11,367 nt of DNA from UMGS1387 sp045541355 (GTDB taxonomy: Bacteria > Bacillota > Clostridia > Oscillospirales > CAG-382): contig JAZQIW010000043.1 of assembly GCA_045541355.1 (NCBI GenBank), positions 1 to 11,367 on the forward strand. Reading direction: 5' to 3'. Below the pieces are notes generated by a model, which searched no databases, had not been told where the DNA came from, and saw only the letters and a program-made list of their open reading frames with translations. The position numbers were made by a program, and so were the translations under genes. Within the stretch, counting starts at the first letter, position 1, and every line of letters begins with the position of its first letter. This document shows, one piece after another, positions 1 through 8,008 of the stretch.

Positions 1-2708
1 AGAAGCATGCCGACGTTTACGTCTTCTGTAAGTTCAAGAACGAAAGCACCATAGCAATAATCAAAGATTGCATTGTTGCAGAATTCACCGTCATACTTAA
101 AGCCAATAGAGTTACCGAGGCACATCTTAAGAACAGCTTCAGCAATACCGCCGTAGGTGGGAGTATATGCTGCCGCAACCTTGCCTTCTCTCATGAGCTT
201 TGTGACAAGTGAGAAGATTTCCTTTTCGGAATCCTTTTTGGGAAGTCCCTTTTCATCGTATTCGGGAGCAACAAGCACAACTTTATGACCAGCCGCCTTA
301 AATTCAGGAGTCACAACGTCACTTGTCTTGCCTGTTGTAACGGCAAAGGAAACGAGTGTCGGAGGAACATCAATGTTTTCAAACGAGCCTGACATTGAGT
401 CCTTACCGCCGATTGCGGCAATTTCATAGTCAAGCTGTGCTTCAAGTGCACCGAGAAGAGCCGCCATGGGCTTACCCCATCTTGCAGGATCCTTCTTGGG
501 CTTTTCAAAGTATTCCTGGAACGTGAGATATACATCCTCAAAGGATGCACCGCTTGCCACGAGCTTACAAACAGATTCAAGAACTGCAAGATACGCGCCG
601 TGATAGGGGCTCTTTTCGGAAATGTAAGGATTGTAACCCCAGGACATAAAGGAAACCGTGTCTGTATGCTGTTTTTCAACAGAAACAAGGTTAATCATAG
701 CCTGAATAGGTGTTTTCTGATTCTTACCGCCAAAGGGCATAACAACAGTTCCTGCACCGATGGTGGAGTCGAATCTTTCGGAAAGCCCTTGCTTTGAGCA
801 GACGTTAAGGTCTGAAGCAAGTGCAAGATAGCCTTCCTTAAAGTCGGAGGGAATGCACTTGGCAAATTCTTGTACCTTCGCAGGAGCAATATCTATATGC
901 TTTTCAGCACCGTTGGAATTGAGAAATTCTCTTGAAATATCGCAGATATTAACGCCGTTCCATTTCATAACAAGTCGAGGCTCTGCCTTAACGGTAGCTA
1001 CGATTGTTGCCTCAAGATTTTCTGTTGCAGCTATTTCCATAAATCTCGGAGCATCCTTAGCTTCAACAACAACTGCCATTCTTTCCTGAGATTCAGATAT
1101 TGCAAGCTCTGTACCGTCAAGACCTTCATACTTTTTGGGAACTGCATTGAGATTAATTTCAAGACCATCTGCAAGCTCGCCGATAGCAACCGAAACGCCG
1201 CCTGCACCGAAGTCATTACAGCGCTTGATAAGACGGGATGCTTCCTTATTTCTGAAGAGTCTCTGAAGCTTACGTTCTTCAGGTGCATTACCCTTCTGAA
1301 CTTCAGCACCACTCTTTTCGAGTGATTCAAGCGTATGGGACTTTGAAGAGCCGGTAGCACCGCCGCAGCCGTCTCTACCTGTTCTGCCGCCGAGAAGGAT
1401 TACGATATCACCGTCTTCAGGCACCTCTCGTCTTACATTCTCTTCGGGAGCTGCCGCAATTACAGCACCGATTTCCATTCTTTTTGCAACATAGCCTTCG
1501 TGATAAACCTCATCAACAATGCCCGTTGCAAGACCAATCTGGTTACCGTAAGAGGAGTAGCCTGCCGCCGCTGTGGTGACAATTTTCTTTTGAGGAAGCT
1601 TACCTTCCATAGTATCTTCAATCGCCTTTGTGGGGTCACCTGCACCTGTTACGCGCATTGCCGCATAAACGTAGCTTCTACCGGAAAGAGGATCTCGGAT
1701 AGCACCGCCGATACAGGTAGCTGCACCGCCGAAGGGTTCGATTTCCGTAGGATGGTTATGTGTCTCATTCTTAAAGAGAAGCAGCCAGTCCTGTTCCTCT
1801 CCCGCAACATTTACTTTAATCTTTACGGTACAAGCGTTAATCTCTTCAGACTCGTCAAGCTTTGAAAGCTTTCCTGTCGCCTTGAGATACTTTGCCGCAA
1901 TTGTACCAATGTCCATAAGATTCTGAGGCTTTGTTCTGCCGATTTCCTTACGGGTAGCAATATATCTGTCATAAGCCTTCTGAAGTATTTCATCCTCAAA
2001 CTTAACTGAGTCAATAGTAGTGAGGAATGTAGTATGACGGCAATGGTCAGACCAATAGGTATCAATCATTCTGATTTCTGTAATTGTAGGGTCTCTCTGT
2101 TCTTTAATGAAATAAGCCTGACAGAACTTAATATCATCAAGATCCATTGCAAGACCGTAATTTTTTACAAAAGCGTCGAGCTCAGCTTCCGTAAGCTTTG
2201 TAAAGCCTTCAAGTGTTTCAACACTTGTGGGAACATCGTACTCGGTTACAAGCGTCTTGAACTCATCAAGCGTAGCCTCACGGCTTTCTACGGGGTTAAT
2301 AACATACTTTTTGATATCAGCAAGCTCTTCATCGGAAAGGTTTCCTGAAAGCAGATATACCTTTGCCGTTTTTACAAGAGGTCTTTCGCCCTGAGAAATA
2401 ATCTGAATACACTGGGAAGCCGAGTCTGCTCTCTGGTCAAACTGTCCGGGAAGAAACTCAACGGCAAATACAGCATCTGCACTGTTTACATCAAGACTTT
2501 TTGAAGTATTATCAAGCTGAGGCTCCGAGAAAACGGTTGTTATACAGTTTTCAAAAAGGCTCTCATCAATGTTTTCAACGTCATATCTGTTGATAACTCT
2601 TACATTTTCAATGCTCTTGATGCCGAGAAAGTCCTTAATATCGGAAAGGAGACTGCCTGCTTCGTGAGCAAATTCATTTTTCTTTTCTACGTAAATTCTG
2701 TATACCAT
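1..2708 (-). CDS. purL: Phosphoribosylformylglycinamidine synthase, long single-chain form (3' part beyond window)
   Basis: This enzyme converts FGAR, glutamine and ATP to FGAM, the fourth step of de novo purine synthesis, in the cytoplasm. About 902 residues are visible, starting MVYRIYVEKKNEFAHEAGSL. The frame is open to the left edge, so the C-terminal part is outside. Visible motifs are SDHCRHTTF (about 220-228), NETHNHPTEIEPFGG (from 314) and GGKDSMSGSF (767-776), which mark the two AIR-synthase-like halves. The family's long form has about 1,230-1,300 residues and ends in a glutamine amidotransferase domain, so that domain should lie in the missing part (inferred from family length). 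The start is supported by an AGGAG six to ten bases into the preceding purD tail; only 6 nt separate the purD stop from this ATG. It is the last pur gene visible in an operon read from the purE promoter. Identity is very secure. Confidence 0.97.
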   Translation of the reverse strand, partial: MVYRIYVEKKNEFAHEAGSLLSDIKDFLGIKSIENVRVINRYDVENIDESLFENCITTVFSEPQLDNTSKSLDVNSADAVFAVEFLPGQFDQRADSASQCIQIISQGERPLVKTAKVYLLSGNLSDEELADIKKYVINPVESREATLDEFKTLVTEYDVPTSVETLEGFTKLTEAELDAFVKNYGLAMDLDDIKFCQAYFIKEQRDPTITEIRMIDTYWSDHCRHTTFLTTIDSVKFEDEILQKAYDRYIATRKEIGRTKPQNLMDIGTIAAKYLKATGKLSKLDESEEINACTVKIKVNVAGEEQDWLLLFKNETHNHPTEIEPFGGAATCIGGAIRDPLSGRSYVYAAMRVTGAGDPTKAIEDTMEGKLPQKKIVTTAAAGYSSYGNQIGLATGIVDEVYHEGYVAKRMEIGAVIAAAPEENVRREVPEDGDIVILLGGRTGRDGCGGATGSSKSHTLESLEKSGAEVQKGNAPEERKLQRLFRNKEASRLIKRCNDFGAGGVSVAIGELADGLEINLNAVPKKYEGLDGTELAISESQERMAVVVEAKDAPRFMEIAATENLEATIVATVKAEPRLVMKWNGVNICDISREFLNSNGAEKHIDIAPAKVQEFAKCIPSDFKEGYLALASDLNVCSKQGLSERFDSTIGAGTVVMPFGGKNQKTPIQAMINLVSVEKQHTDTVSFMSWGYNPYISEKSPYHGAYLAVLESVCKLVASGASFEDVYLTFQEYFEKPKKDPARWGKPMAALLGALEAQLDYEIAAIGGKDSMSGSFENIDVPPTLVSFAVTTGKTSDVVTPEFKAAGHKVVLVAPEYDEKGLPKKDSEKEIFSLVTKLMREGKVAAAYTPTYGGIAEAVLKMCLGNSIGFKYDGEFCNNAIFDYCYGAFVLELTEDVNVGML

Positions 2709-2714
2709 TTGTTT

Positions 2715-3986
2715 TTATTTCTCCTTAATGATATTGAGTGCTCTCTGACCAATGTCTTTTCTGTAAAAGGCATTGTCAAAGGATACATATTTTACATTTT
2801 CGTAAGCCTTGGCAACAGCCTTTTCCAAGCAATCCGAAACTGCAACAACGCCAAGGACTCTTCCGCCGCCCGTCACAACCTTGCCATCGGAAAGCTTTGC
2901 GCCGGCAATAAAAACTTCTGCATCTATTTTTTCATCAATCTTAATTTCAAAGCCCGTATCATACTTTCCGGGATACCCATTTGAAGCCATAACGACGCAG
3001 CAAGCGCTCTTGTCGGAAAACTTAACCTCAACCTCAGAAAGTCTTTCATCGGCAACTGCCATCATGATTTCAAGAAGGTCAGACTCAAGAAGCGGAAGAA
3101 CTACCTGAGTTTCGGGATCACCGAACCGACAGTTGTATTCAATAACCTTAGGACCGTTCTTTGTAATCATAAGTCCAAAGTAAAGACAGCCCTTAAAGGG
3201 TCTTCCCTCTTTATTCATAGCTTCCATTGTAGGAAGGAAGATTTCCTTCATGCATCTTTCGGCAACGTCAGATGTATAGCAGGGGTTGGGAGCAATCGTG
3301 CCCATGCCGCCTGTATTAAGTCCCTTATCACCGTCAAGAGCACGCTTGTGGTCCATGGAAGAAACCATGGGACAAAGAGTTTTGCCATCAGTAAAGGCAA
3401 GCACAGAAACCTCGGGTCCTTCAAGAAACTCCTCAACGACAATGCTGCTTCCGCTTTCGCCAAAGATTTTGTCTTCCATCATGGAAACAACAGCAGCCTT
3501 TGCTTCGTCACGAGTCATTGCAATAACAACACCCTTGCCGAGTGCGAGTCCATCAGCCTTGATAACAGTTGGTATCGGACACGATTCAGTGTAATTAAGG
3601 GCCGATTCCATATCTGTAAACACCTCATATGCAGCAGTAGGAATACCGTATTTTTTCATAAGATTCTTAGAAAAAACCTTACTGCCTTCAATAATAGCGG
3701 CGTTTGCTCTCGGACCGAAACATTTAATTCCCTTTTCCTCAAGGGCATCAACACATCCGAGCACCAGCGGGTCATCGGGTGCAACAACAGCAAAGTCTAT
3801 GCTGTTGCTGACAGCAAATTCAACTATTTTATCAATATCTTTAGCACCGATTCCTGTGCACACAGCATCATCCTTCATACCACCGTTGCCCGGTAAAGCA
3901 AAGATTTCCGCTACGTTCTTGTTCTCACGCAGCTTCTTGATGATGGTATGCTCACGACCGCCGCCGCCGACTACCATTATTTTCAT
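2715..3986 (-). CDS. purD: Phosphoribosylamine--glycine ligase (GAR synthetase)
   Basis: PurD joins phosphoribosylamine and glycine using ATP to give GAR, the second step of purine synthesis. The 423-residue product has the normal length for the family. Visible motifs are the N-terminal GGGGREH (about 7-13), LPGNGG near 31, the ATP-grasp segment KADGLALGKGV (about 143-153), the DHKRALDGDKGLNTGGMG stretch (about 212-229) and the metal-binding EYNCRFGDPETQ (about 283-294). The usual form of the last motif is EFNVRFGDPETQ, a mild variation. The ATG at 3986 has an AGGAG about 8 nt upstream. The gene lies 21 nt after purN and 6 nt before purL, so it is co-transcribed. The Shine-Dalgarno of purL lies inside the last codons of this gene, which suggests coupled translation. 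Nothing indicates damage. Confidence 0.97.
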   Translation of the reverse strand: MKIMVVGGGGREHTIIKKLRENKNVAEIFALPGNGGMKDDAVCTGIGAKDIDKIVEFAVSNSIDFAVVAPDDPLVLGCVDALEEKGIKCFGPRANAAIIEGSKVFSKNLMKKYGIPTAAYEVFTDMESALNYTESCPIPTVIKADGLALGKGVVIAMTRDEAKAAVVSMMEDKIFGESGSSIVVEEFLEGPEVSVLAFTDGKTLCPMVSSMDHKRALDGDKGLNTGGMGTIAPNPCYTSDVAERCMKEIFLPTMEAMNKEGRPFKGCLYFGLMITKNGPKVIEYNCRFGDPETQVVLPLLESDLLEIMMAVADERLSEVEVKFSDKSACCVVMASNGYPGKYDTGFEIKIDEKIDAEVFIAGAKLSDGKVVTGGGRVLGVVAVSDCLEKAVAKAYENVKYVSFDNAFYRKDIGQRALNIIKEK

Positions 3987-4007
3987 TTGATATCTCCTCT
4001 TTAAACT

Positions 4008-4622
4008 TTATTTGTTTTTAACAATATCCTTTGAAACAAGCTCAACCGCCTTCGGAAGTATCTTCCACTCAGCTTGTTCCATTACCCTTCTCTGAAGTAC
4101 TTCGGGCGTATCGCCTTTCCTGACATTGACAGCTTTCTGAAGAATGATTTCCCCTCCATCGGGTATTTCATTTACAAAATGAACTGTTGCACCAGTAATC
4201 TTAACGCCGTAATTTAACGCCGCTTCATGAACATGAAGCCCGTAAAAACCTTTGCCGCAGAACGAAGGAATAAGTGCGGGATGAACATTGACAATTCGTT
4301 TGGGAAACCTTGATGTAAAATGCTCAGTGAGAATTGTCATGAAGCCTGCAAGTACAATAAGGTCAATCCCGTTGTCTTCTAGAATCTCAATAACCTTATT
4401 CTCAAAATCAAGCTGGCTTGAAAATTCCTTCTTTACAACAGAAATCCCCTGTATACCTGCTTTCTTTGCCCTTTCAAGTGCATATGCTTCTCTGTTGCTC
4501 GAAAGAACAAGCACGATTTCACCGTTTTTAATAATGCCGCTTTTCTGTGCATCAATCAGTGCCTGGAGATTTGTTCCGCCGCCTGATACAAAAACACAGA
4601 TTCTTGCTTTATTCTTTAGCAT
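4008..4622 (-). CDS. purN: Phosphoribosylglycinamide formyltransferase (10-formyl-THF dependent)
   Basis: PurN transfers a formyl group from 10-formyltetrahydrofolate to GAR, the third purine step. The protein has 204 residues, typical for the family. It opens with the phosphate-binding stretch VFVSGGGTNLQALID (about 10-24). The catalytic triad expected from the E. coli enzyme is present as Asn112 and His114 (in NVHPALIPSF) and Asp155 (in PDGGEI). GLHVHEAALNYG and TGATVHFV are further family signatures. The start ATG overlaps the purM stop by 7 nt (ATGCTAA) and has GAGG about 8-10 nt upstream, within the purM coding region. This implies translational coupling to purM. No purT-type ATP-grasp features are seen, so this is the folate-dependent enzyme. 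Confidence 0.97.
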   Translation of the reverse strand: MLKNKARICVFVSGGGTNLQALIDAQKSGIIKNGEIVLVLSSNREAYALERAKKAGIQGISVVKKEFSSQLDFENKVIEILEDNGIDLIVLAGFMTILTEHFTSRFPKRIVNVHPALIPSFCGKGFYGLHVHEAALNYGVKITGATVHFVNEIPDGGEIILQKAVNVRKGDTPEVLQRRVMEQAEWKILPKAVELVSKDIVKNK

Positions 4623-5656
4623 ATTATAACGCCCTCGTCGCCGCTTACAACCTCACCGATAATGTATGCATCTTCGCCTGCTTCCTTGAGAACGCCAAGA
4701 GCCTTGTCGGCATCATTCTTATCCATAACAATACTCATGCCTACACCCATGTTGAAGGTGTTGAACATATCTCTTTCGGGAATGTTGCCTGTCTTTGCAA
4801 TAAGGTCAAATATAGGAAGAACCTTTACGGCACTCTTTTCAATCTTGGCAGAAAGTCCGTCGGGAATTGATCTCGGAATGTTTTCATAGAAGCCGCCGCC
4901 GGTAATGTGAGAAATACCGACAACGCTGTCAACCTTATCAAGAAGCGAAAGAACAGGCTTTACGTAAATTCTTGTAGGTGTGAGGAGTGTCTCACAAACT
5001 GATTTGCCGGAAAGCTCGGCAACAGGACTCTTGATGTCGCTCTTTTCAACATCAAACACCTTTCTTACAAGTGAGAAGCCGTTTGAATGAACACCGCTTG
5101 AAGGAAGCGCAACAATTACATCTCCTGCTTTCATTTTTGTATTATCAACGATTCTGTCCTTATCAACAACACCTACGGTAAATCCTGCAAGGTCATATTC
5201 ATCAACAGGATAAAAGCCGGGCATTTCTGCTGTTTCACCGCCGATAAGGGCAGCACCCGACTGTACACAGCCCTCTGCAACGCCTGAAACGATAGCAGCA
5301 ATTTTCTCCGGATAGTTCTTTCCAACTGCTATATAGTCAAGGAAAAACAAGGGCTTTGCACCGCAACAGATAACATCATTAACACACATGGCAACACAGT
5401 CAATACCAACCGTATCGTGTTTGTCTGCAAGGAAAGCCATCTTAAGCTTAGTGCCGACGCCGTCAGTACCGCTTACAAGCACAGGTTTTGTAATACCTGT
5501 TAAATCAAGTTCAAAAAGGCCGCCAAAACCGCCAATACCCGAGCAAACTCCGCTTGTCATTGTGCGTGCAATATGAGCCTTCATAAGCTCAACAGCCTTA
5601 TAGCCTGCAGTAATATCTACGCCTGCATCCTTGTAACTTTCGCTAAAACTCTTCAT
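4616..5656 (-). CDS. purM: Phosphoribosylformylglycinamidine cyclo-ligase (AIR synthetase)
   Basis: PurM closes the imidazole ring, converting FGAM and ATP to AIR, the fifth purine step. The 346-residue length is standard. Visible motifs are SGIGGFGGLFEL (about 39-50), the nucleotide-binding VSGTDGVGTKLK (about 61-72), VAMCVNDVICCGAKPLFFLDY (about 88-108), GGETAEMPGFY (139-149) and the GGGFYENIPR segment near 253. The start at 5656 follows AGGAG with 8 nt spacing (AAGGAGAAATAAAACATG). The gene lies 20 nt after purE, and its stop overlaps the purN start. PurM is homologous to the two synthase domains of PurL, so its substrate pocket resembles part of its operon partner. Confidence 0.97.
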   Translation of the reverse strand: MKSFSESYKDAGVDITAGYKAVELMKAHIARTMTSGVCSGIGGFGGLFELDLTGITKPVLVSGTDGVGTKLKMAFLADKHDTVGIDCVAMCVNDVICCGAKPLFFLDYIAVGKNYPEKIAAIVSGVAEGCVQSGAALIGGETAEMPGFYPVDEYDLAGFTVGVVDKDRIVDNTKMKAGDVIVALPSSGVHSNGFSLVRKVFDVEKSDIKSPVAELSGKSVCETLLTPTRIYVKPVLSLLDKVDSVVGISHITGGGFYENIPRSIPDGLSAKIEKSAVKVLPIFDLIAKTGNIPERDMFNTFNMGVGMSIVMDKNDADKALGVLKEAGEDAYIIGEVVSGDEGVIIC

Positions 5657-5676
5657 GTTTTATTTCTCCTTATATT

Positions 5677-6171
5677 TTAGTTGTTGTATTTTTCTTCAAT
5701 AGCCTTGTTCTTTTCGAGAACCTTTTCAGCCCCGGCTTTTCTTGCATCATCAAGCTTTTTTGCAAGAGAATCATCCGACACAGCAAGAACCTGAATTGCA
5801 ATAAGCGCAGCATTAGCCGCACCGTCAATGGCAACGGTTGCAACGGGAATACCGGTAGGCATTTGAACGGTAGAAAGAAGCGCATCCATTCCGTCAAGGT
5901 TTTTGCTCTTTACGGGAATTCCTATTACGGGCAGAGTAGTATTTGCCGCAATCGCACCCGCAAGGTGTGCTGCCATACCTGCTGCGGCAATAATAGCACC
6001 AAAGCCATTCTTTCTCGCATTAACGGAAAAGTCTCTTGCCTCAACCGGTGTTCTGTGAGCAGAAAAAACATGAACTTCAAACGGAACATCATACTCTTTG
6101 AGAGTATTTATTGCCTTCTCAACAACAGGAAGATCGCTGTCGCTCCCCATTATAATACCTACTTTTTTCAT
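5677..6171 (-). CDS. purE: 5-(carboxyamino)imidazole ribonucleotide mutase, catalytic subunit
   Basis: PurE moves the carboxylate of N5-CAIR to give CAIR, the sixth purine step. The chosen start gives 164 residues beginning MKKVGIIMGSDSDLP. It contains the substrate loop GSDSDLP (9-15) and SAHRTP with the catalytic-type His39. The AGAIAANTTLPVIGIPV stretch in the middle is also typical. The frame extends 18 codons further upstream to 6225. That extension would begin inside the promoter, whereas the ATG at 6171 has a GGAGG at 6178-6182 with 6 nt spacing, so the shorter form is correct. This is the first gene of the operon. Class I bacterial PurE normally needs PurK to make its substrate, and purK is not in the window. 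It could instead use AIR and CO2 directly if it is class II, but the motifs look class I. Confidence 0.96.
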   Translation of the reverse strand: MKKVGIIMGSDSDLPVVEKAINTLKEYDVPFEVHVFSAHRTPVEARDFSVNARKNGFGAIIAAAGMAAHLAGAIAANTTLPVIGIPVKSKNLDGMDALLSTVQMPTGIPVATVAIDGAANAALIAIQVLAVSDDSLAKKLDDARKAGAEKVLEKNKAIEEKYNN

Positions 6172-6215
6172 AATAGCCCTCCAAGTGTATATAAATATAC
6201 TTATAATCACAATAT

Positions 6216-6244
6216 ATAGTACCATACAATGGGAAAATTGTCAA
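6216..6244 (-). promoter_or_regulatory. Promoter of the purEMNDL operon
   Basis: On the minus strand there is a TTGACA -35 box (6239-6244), a 17-nt spacer and a TACTAT -10 box (6216-6221). This is one mismatch from the sigma-A consensus. Transcription would begin near 6209, giving a 5' leader of about 37 nt before the purE ATG. The leader is too short for a purine or PRPP-type riboswitch, so any control must act on initiation. No clear tandem PurBox was recognised. The promoter lies between the MgtC-family terminator and purE, so it insulates the operon from its neighbour. Confidence 0.85.
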
Positions 6245-6263
6245 GAAATTATAGCATATTTCG

Positions 6264-6298
6264 ACATAAAAAAAGAGGGTGTTTTTTTACCCTCTTTT
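6264..6298 (-). terminator. Intrinsic terminator after the MgtC-family gene
   Basis: A perfect 10-bp stem (6271-6280 with 6289-6298, arms AAAAGAGGGT and ACCCTCTTTT) closes an 8-nt loop. Read on the minus strand, the stem runs into seven consecutive T residues. It lies about 57 nt after the stop of the upstream gene (6355) and before the pur promoter. The A/T-rich ends of the stem give some activity on the plus strand too, but no plus-strand gene ends here. Confidence 0.85.
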
Positions 6299-6354
6299 AG
6301 TGATTTTGTAAGCATTTAAGTTAAAAACAGTTATTCTGATATTAAATGCTTTGC

Positions 6355-7047
6355 TTAGAATTCAACACCTAATATAAAATCAAGCATACATAGTTCATCA
6401 GATAATTCTACGTGCGAAAGCCGTGAAGGCAATTTAACAACACATTCTACTCTGCATTCATTGCTTGAGTTTTTTTCAAAATTAACACTTTTCAGTATTA
6501 CGCCTTTTTCATCAAGAACATTCTTCAGCTTCTCAACAGGTCTTTCGCACGGTGCAAGCTTAAAGTTCATAACAGTAGTTGACGACTTATTAAAAAGCCA
6601 TGAGGTGTGTAGAAACCACTGGAGAATTGTAAGAATTACAGCTGCGGATATGCCTACTATGTACTGTCCTGCTCCTATTGCCATGCCGACAGCTGCCGTT
6701 GACCAAAGACCTGCCGCAGTAGTAAGACCGTTAATAACATTACGTCTTACAAATATAGTGCCTGCACCGAGAAAACCAATGCCGGTCACTATTGTTGATG
6801 CAATTCTCGTTGGGTCAAACTTTATTATTTCTGCTTCCATTTCAGAGGCTCTCAGAATCATATCTTCAAATCCGTACTTTGACACTATCATAAAAAGCGC
6901 AGAACCGAATGCCACGACAAGATGTGTTCTTGTTCCTGCCTCTTTCAGGCGGACCTTTCGTTCAATGCCGATAAATGAGCCGCAAATTGCTGCAATCAGT
7001 ATTCTTATAATGCACTCAAATTCCATGCCATACTCTTCTAAAATCAT
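6355..7047 (-). CDS. MgtC/SapB family membrane protein
   Basis: This is a 230-residue integral membrane protein of the MgtC/SapB family. Hydrophobic segments lie at about 11-27 and 43-57, within 83-100, and at 108-146. Conserved family motifs are GSFIGIERK (23-31) followed by GTRTHLVV (38-45), DPTRIASTIVTGIGFLGAG (78-96) and GLTTAAGLWSTAAVGMAIGAG (107-127). A soluble C-terminal domain of about 75 residues follows, ACT-like in related proteins. In pathogens MgtC modulates ATP synthase and survival under low magnesium. Most family members are not studied and a transport role is unproven, so no physiological function is assigned. The ATG at 7047 has AGAGGTGAT just upstream. The next Met (residue 8) is a less likely start because it has no such site. 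The gene is monocistronic, with its own promoter and terminator, and is divergent from the isomerase gene. Confidence 0.92.
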   Translation of the reverse strand: MILEEYGMEFECIIRILIAAICGSFIGIERKVRLKEAGTRTHLVVAFGSALFMIVSKYGFEDMILRASEMEAEIIKFDPTRIASTIVTGIGFLGAGTIFVRRNVINGLTTAAGLWSTAAVGMAIGAGQYIVGISAAVILTILQWFLHTSWLFNKSSTTVMNFKLAPCERPVEKLKNVLDEKGVILKSVNFEKNSSNECRVECVVKLPSRLSHVELSDELCMLDFILGVEF

Positions 7048-7073
7048 AAAATCACCTCTTACGCATTTTTAGT

Positions 7074-7102
7074 ATTATATCGTATTTTTAACCCAAAGTA
7101 AA
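7074..7102 (-). promoter_or_regulatory. Probable promoter of the MgtC-family gene
   Basis: The minus strand carries a perfect TATAAT -10 box (7074-7079). A TTTACT -35-like box (7097-7102, four of six consensus bases) lies 17 nt upstream of it. The start site would be near 7067, about 20 nt before the ATG, so there is no room for a riboswitch such as the Mg-sensing elements found before some magnesium-related genes. Confidence 0.65.
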
Positions 7103-7142
7103 GCTAAATAAACGTGTTTTCTATGTACGAACTGAAAATAAA

Positions 7143-7171
7143 TTGACATCATGCGTCTGGAATGATATAAT
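7143..7171 (+). promoter_or_regulatory. Perfect-consensus promoter of the isomerase-like gene
   Basis: TTGACA (7143-7148), a 17-nt spacer and TATAAT (7166-7171) match the housekeeping consensus at every position with ideal spacing. Transcription would start near 7178. AGGAGG at 7188-7193 follows, with 8 nt to the ATG at 7202, so both initiation signals are near optimal. No operator-like palindrome was noticed overlapping it. Confidence 0.92.
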
Positions 7172-7201
7172 AAATGCATACTTTATTAGGAGGCATCTAT
7201 T

Positions 7202-7921
7202 ATGAAAATCGGTGTACAATTATATTCAATGCATAACGTATCACAAGAGCAAGGGCTTTCTGTATCTATTGCCAAGGCGCATGAGTTTGGCTATAATTGT
7301 GTTGAATTTGCAGGATATTTCGGACTTTCCACAACCGAGATGTTGAGACTTCTCGATAAAAATGAACTTGAAGTTGCGGGTATTCATCAGGATATCAACG
7401 GTTTAAGAAATGATTTTGACGGAGTACTTAAAATCGCCAAAGAGCTAAGCGCTTACAGCCTTTGTGTTCCTTATTACAATTCCGATTCCCTGCAAGGCTG
7501 GATTGACTTTGCAAAAGAAATAAACGAATACGGCAAGCGTTTCAATGATGCAGGAATTCTTTTTGGTTATCACAATCATGCACATGAATTTTGTGCCGTT
7601 GACGGACAAATGCCGATAGACTTGATTTTAGAAAATTCAGAAAAAGAAAATGTGTTCTTCCAGATGGATACACACCATGTTGTAAACGGAAAGTGCTCCC
7701 CTGTTGAGTATGCAAAGAAATACGCTGGCAGAATACCCGTTATTCATGTAAAAGACAATAAAGACGGCGGCGACTGTACTCTCGGAGAAGGTTCTGTTGA
7801 CTTCCCTTCCGTATTCAATGCCGCAGGGAAAATTGACATATATGTTGTTGAAAACGAAAACCACGGCACAAACGAAAAAGAGCTTTTTGACAGTGCTGTT
7901 TATCTCAAAAGTATTCTTTAA
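7202..7921 (+). CDS. Sugar phosphate isomerase/epimerase-like TIM-barrel protein
   Basis: The product has 239 residues and resembles the xylose-isomerase-like/AP endonuclease 2 TIM-barrel superfamily of sugar (phosphate) isomerases and epimerases. It opens with KIGVQLYSM, the usual first strand. GYHNHAHEF (122-130), QMDTHH (154-159), IHVKD (181-185) and VVENENH (215-221) fall where the family places its divalent-metal ligands. Likely ligands are a residue in HNHAHE, Asp156, His182 and Glu217 or Glu219 (inferred from position). At 239 residues it is shorter than many relatives of 270-300, but all motifs are present, so it looks complete. The substrate cannot be told. It stands alone, with its own strong promoter and terminator and no sugar transport or kinase gene beside it. 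The neighbouring symporter faces it from the other strand and is not co-transcribed. Confidence 0.88.
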   Translation: MKIGVQLYSMHNVSQEQGLSVSIAKAHEFGYNCVEFAGYFGLSTTEMLRLLDKNELEVAGIHQDINGLRNDFDGVLKIAKELSAYSLCVPYYNSDSLQGWIDFAKEINEYGKRFNDAGILFGYHNHAHEFCAVDGQMPIDLILENSEKENVFFQMDTHHVVNGKCSPVEYAKKYAGRIPVIHVKDNKDGGDCTLGEGSVDFPSVFNAAGKIDIYVVENENHGTNEKELFDSAVYLKSIL

Positions 7922-7935
7922 CCATATAATATGTT

Positions 7936-7963
7936 AGGCGGCATAAATTTGCCGCCTTTTTTT
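7936..7963 (+). terminator. Intrinsic terminator of the isomerase-like gene
   Basis: The arms AGGCGGCA (7936-7943) and TGCCGCCT (7950-7957) pair perfectly over 8 bp around a 6-nt loop. The stem is followed by TTTTTT. It sits 15 nt after the stop codon, and the opposing terminator of putP follows immediately. Confidence 0.93.
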
Positions 7964-7964
7964 G

Positions 7965-7995
7965 ATAAAAAAACGGGCGGTAAAAACCACCCGTT
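7965..7995 (-). terminator. Intrinsic terminator of putP
   Basis: On the minus strand, AACGGGTGGT pairs with ACCGCCCGTT (7986-7995 with 7972-7981, one G-U pair) around a 4-nt loop and runs into seven T residues. It lies 13 nt after the putP stop codon. Only about 8 nt separate it from the facing plus-strand hairpin. Confidence 0.92.
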
Positions 7996-8008
7996 AAAAA
8001 ATTACATT

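Noticed and set aside
3348..3896. Plus-strand frame of 182 residues inside purD
   Set aside because: It is antisense to a fully conserved purD and its product resembles no family; several similar antisense frames in purL, purM, putP and the MgtC-family gene were dropped for the same reason.
6172..6215. Purine or PRPP riboswitch in the purE leader
   Set aside because: The predicted leader is only about 37 nt and shows no conserved aptamer core.
6172..6225. An 18-codon N-terminal extension of PurE
   Set aside because: It would start within the -10 region and upstream of the predicted transcription start; the ATG at 6171 has GGAGG at proper spacing and matches the family N-terminus.
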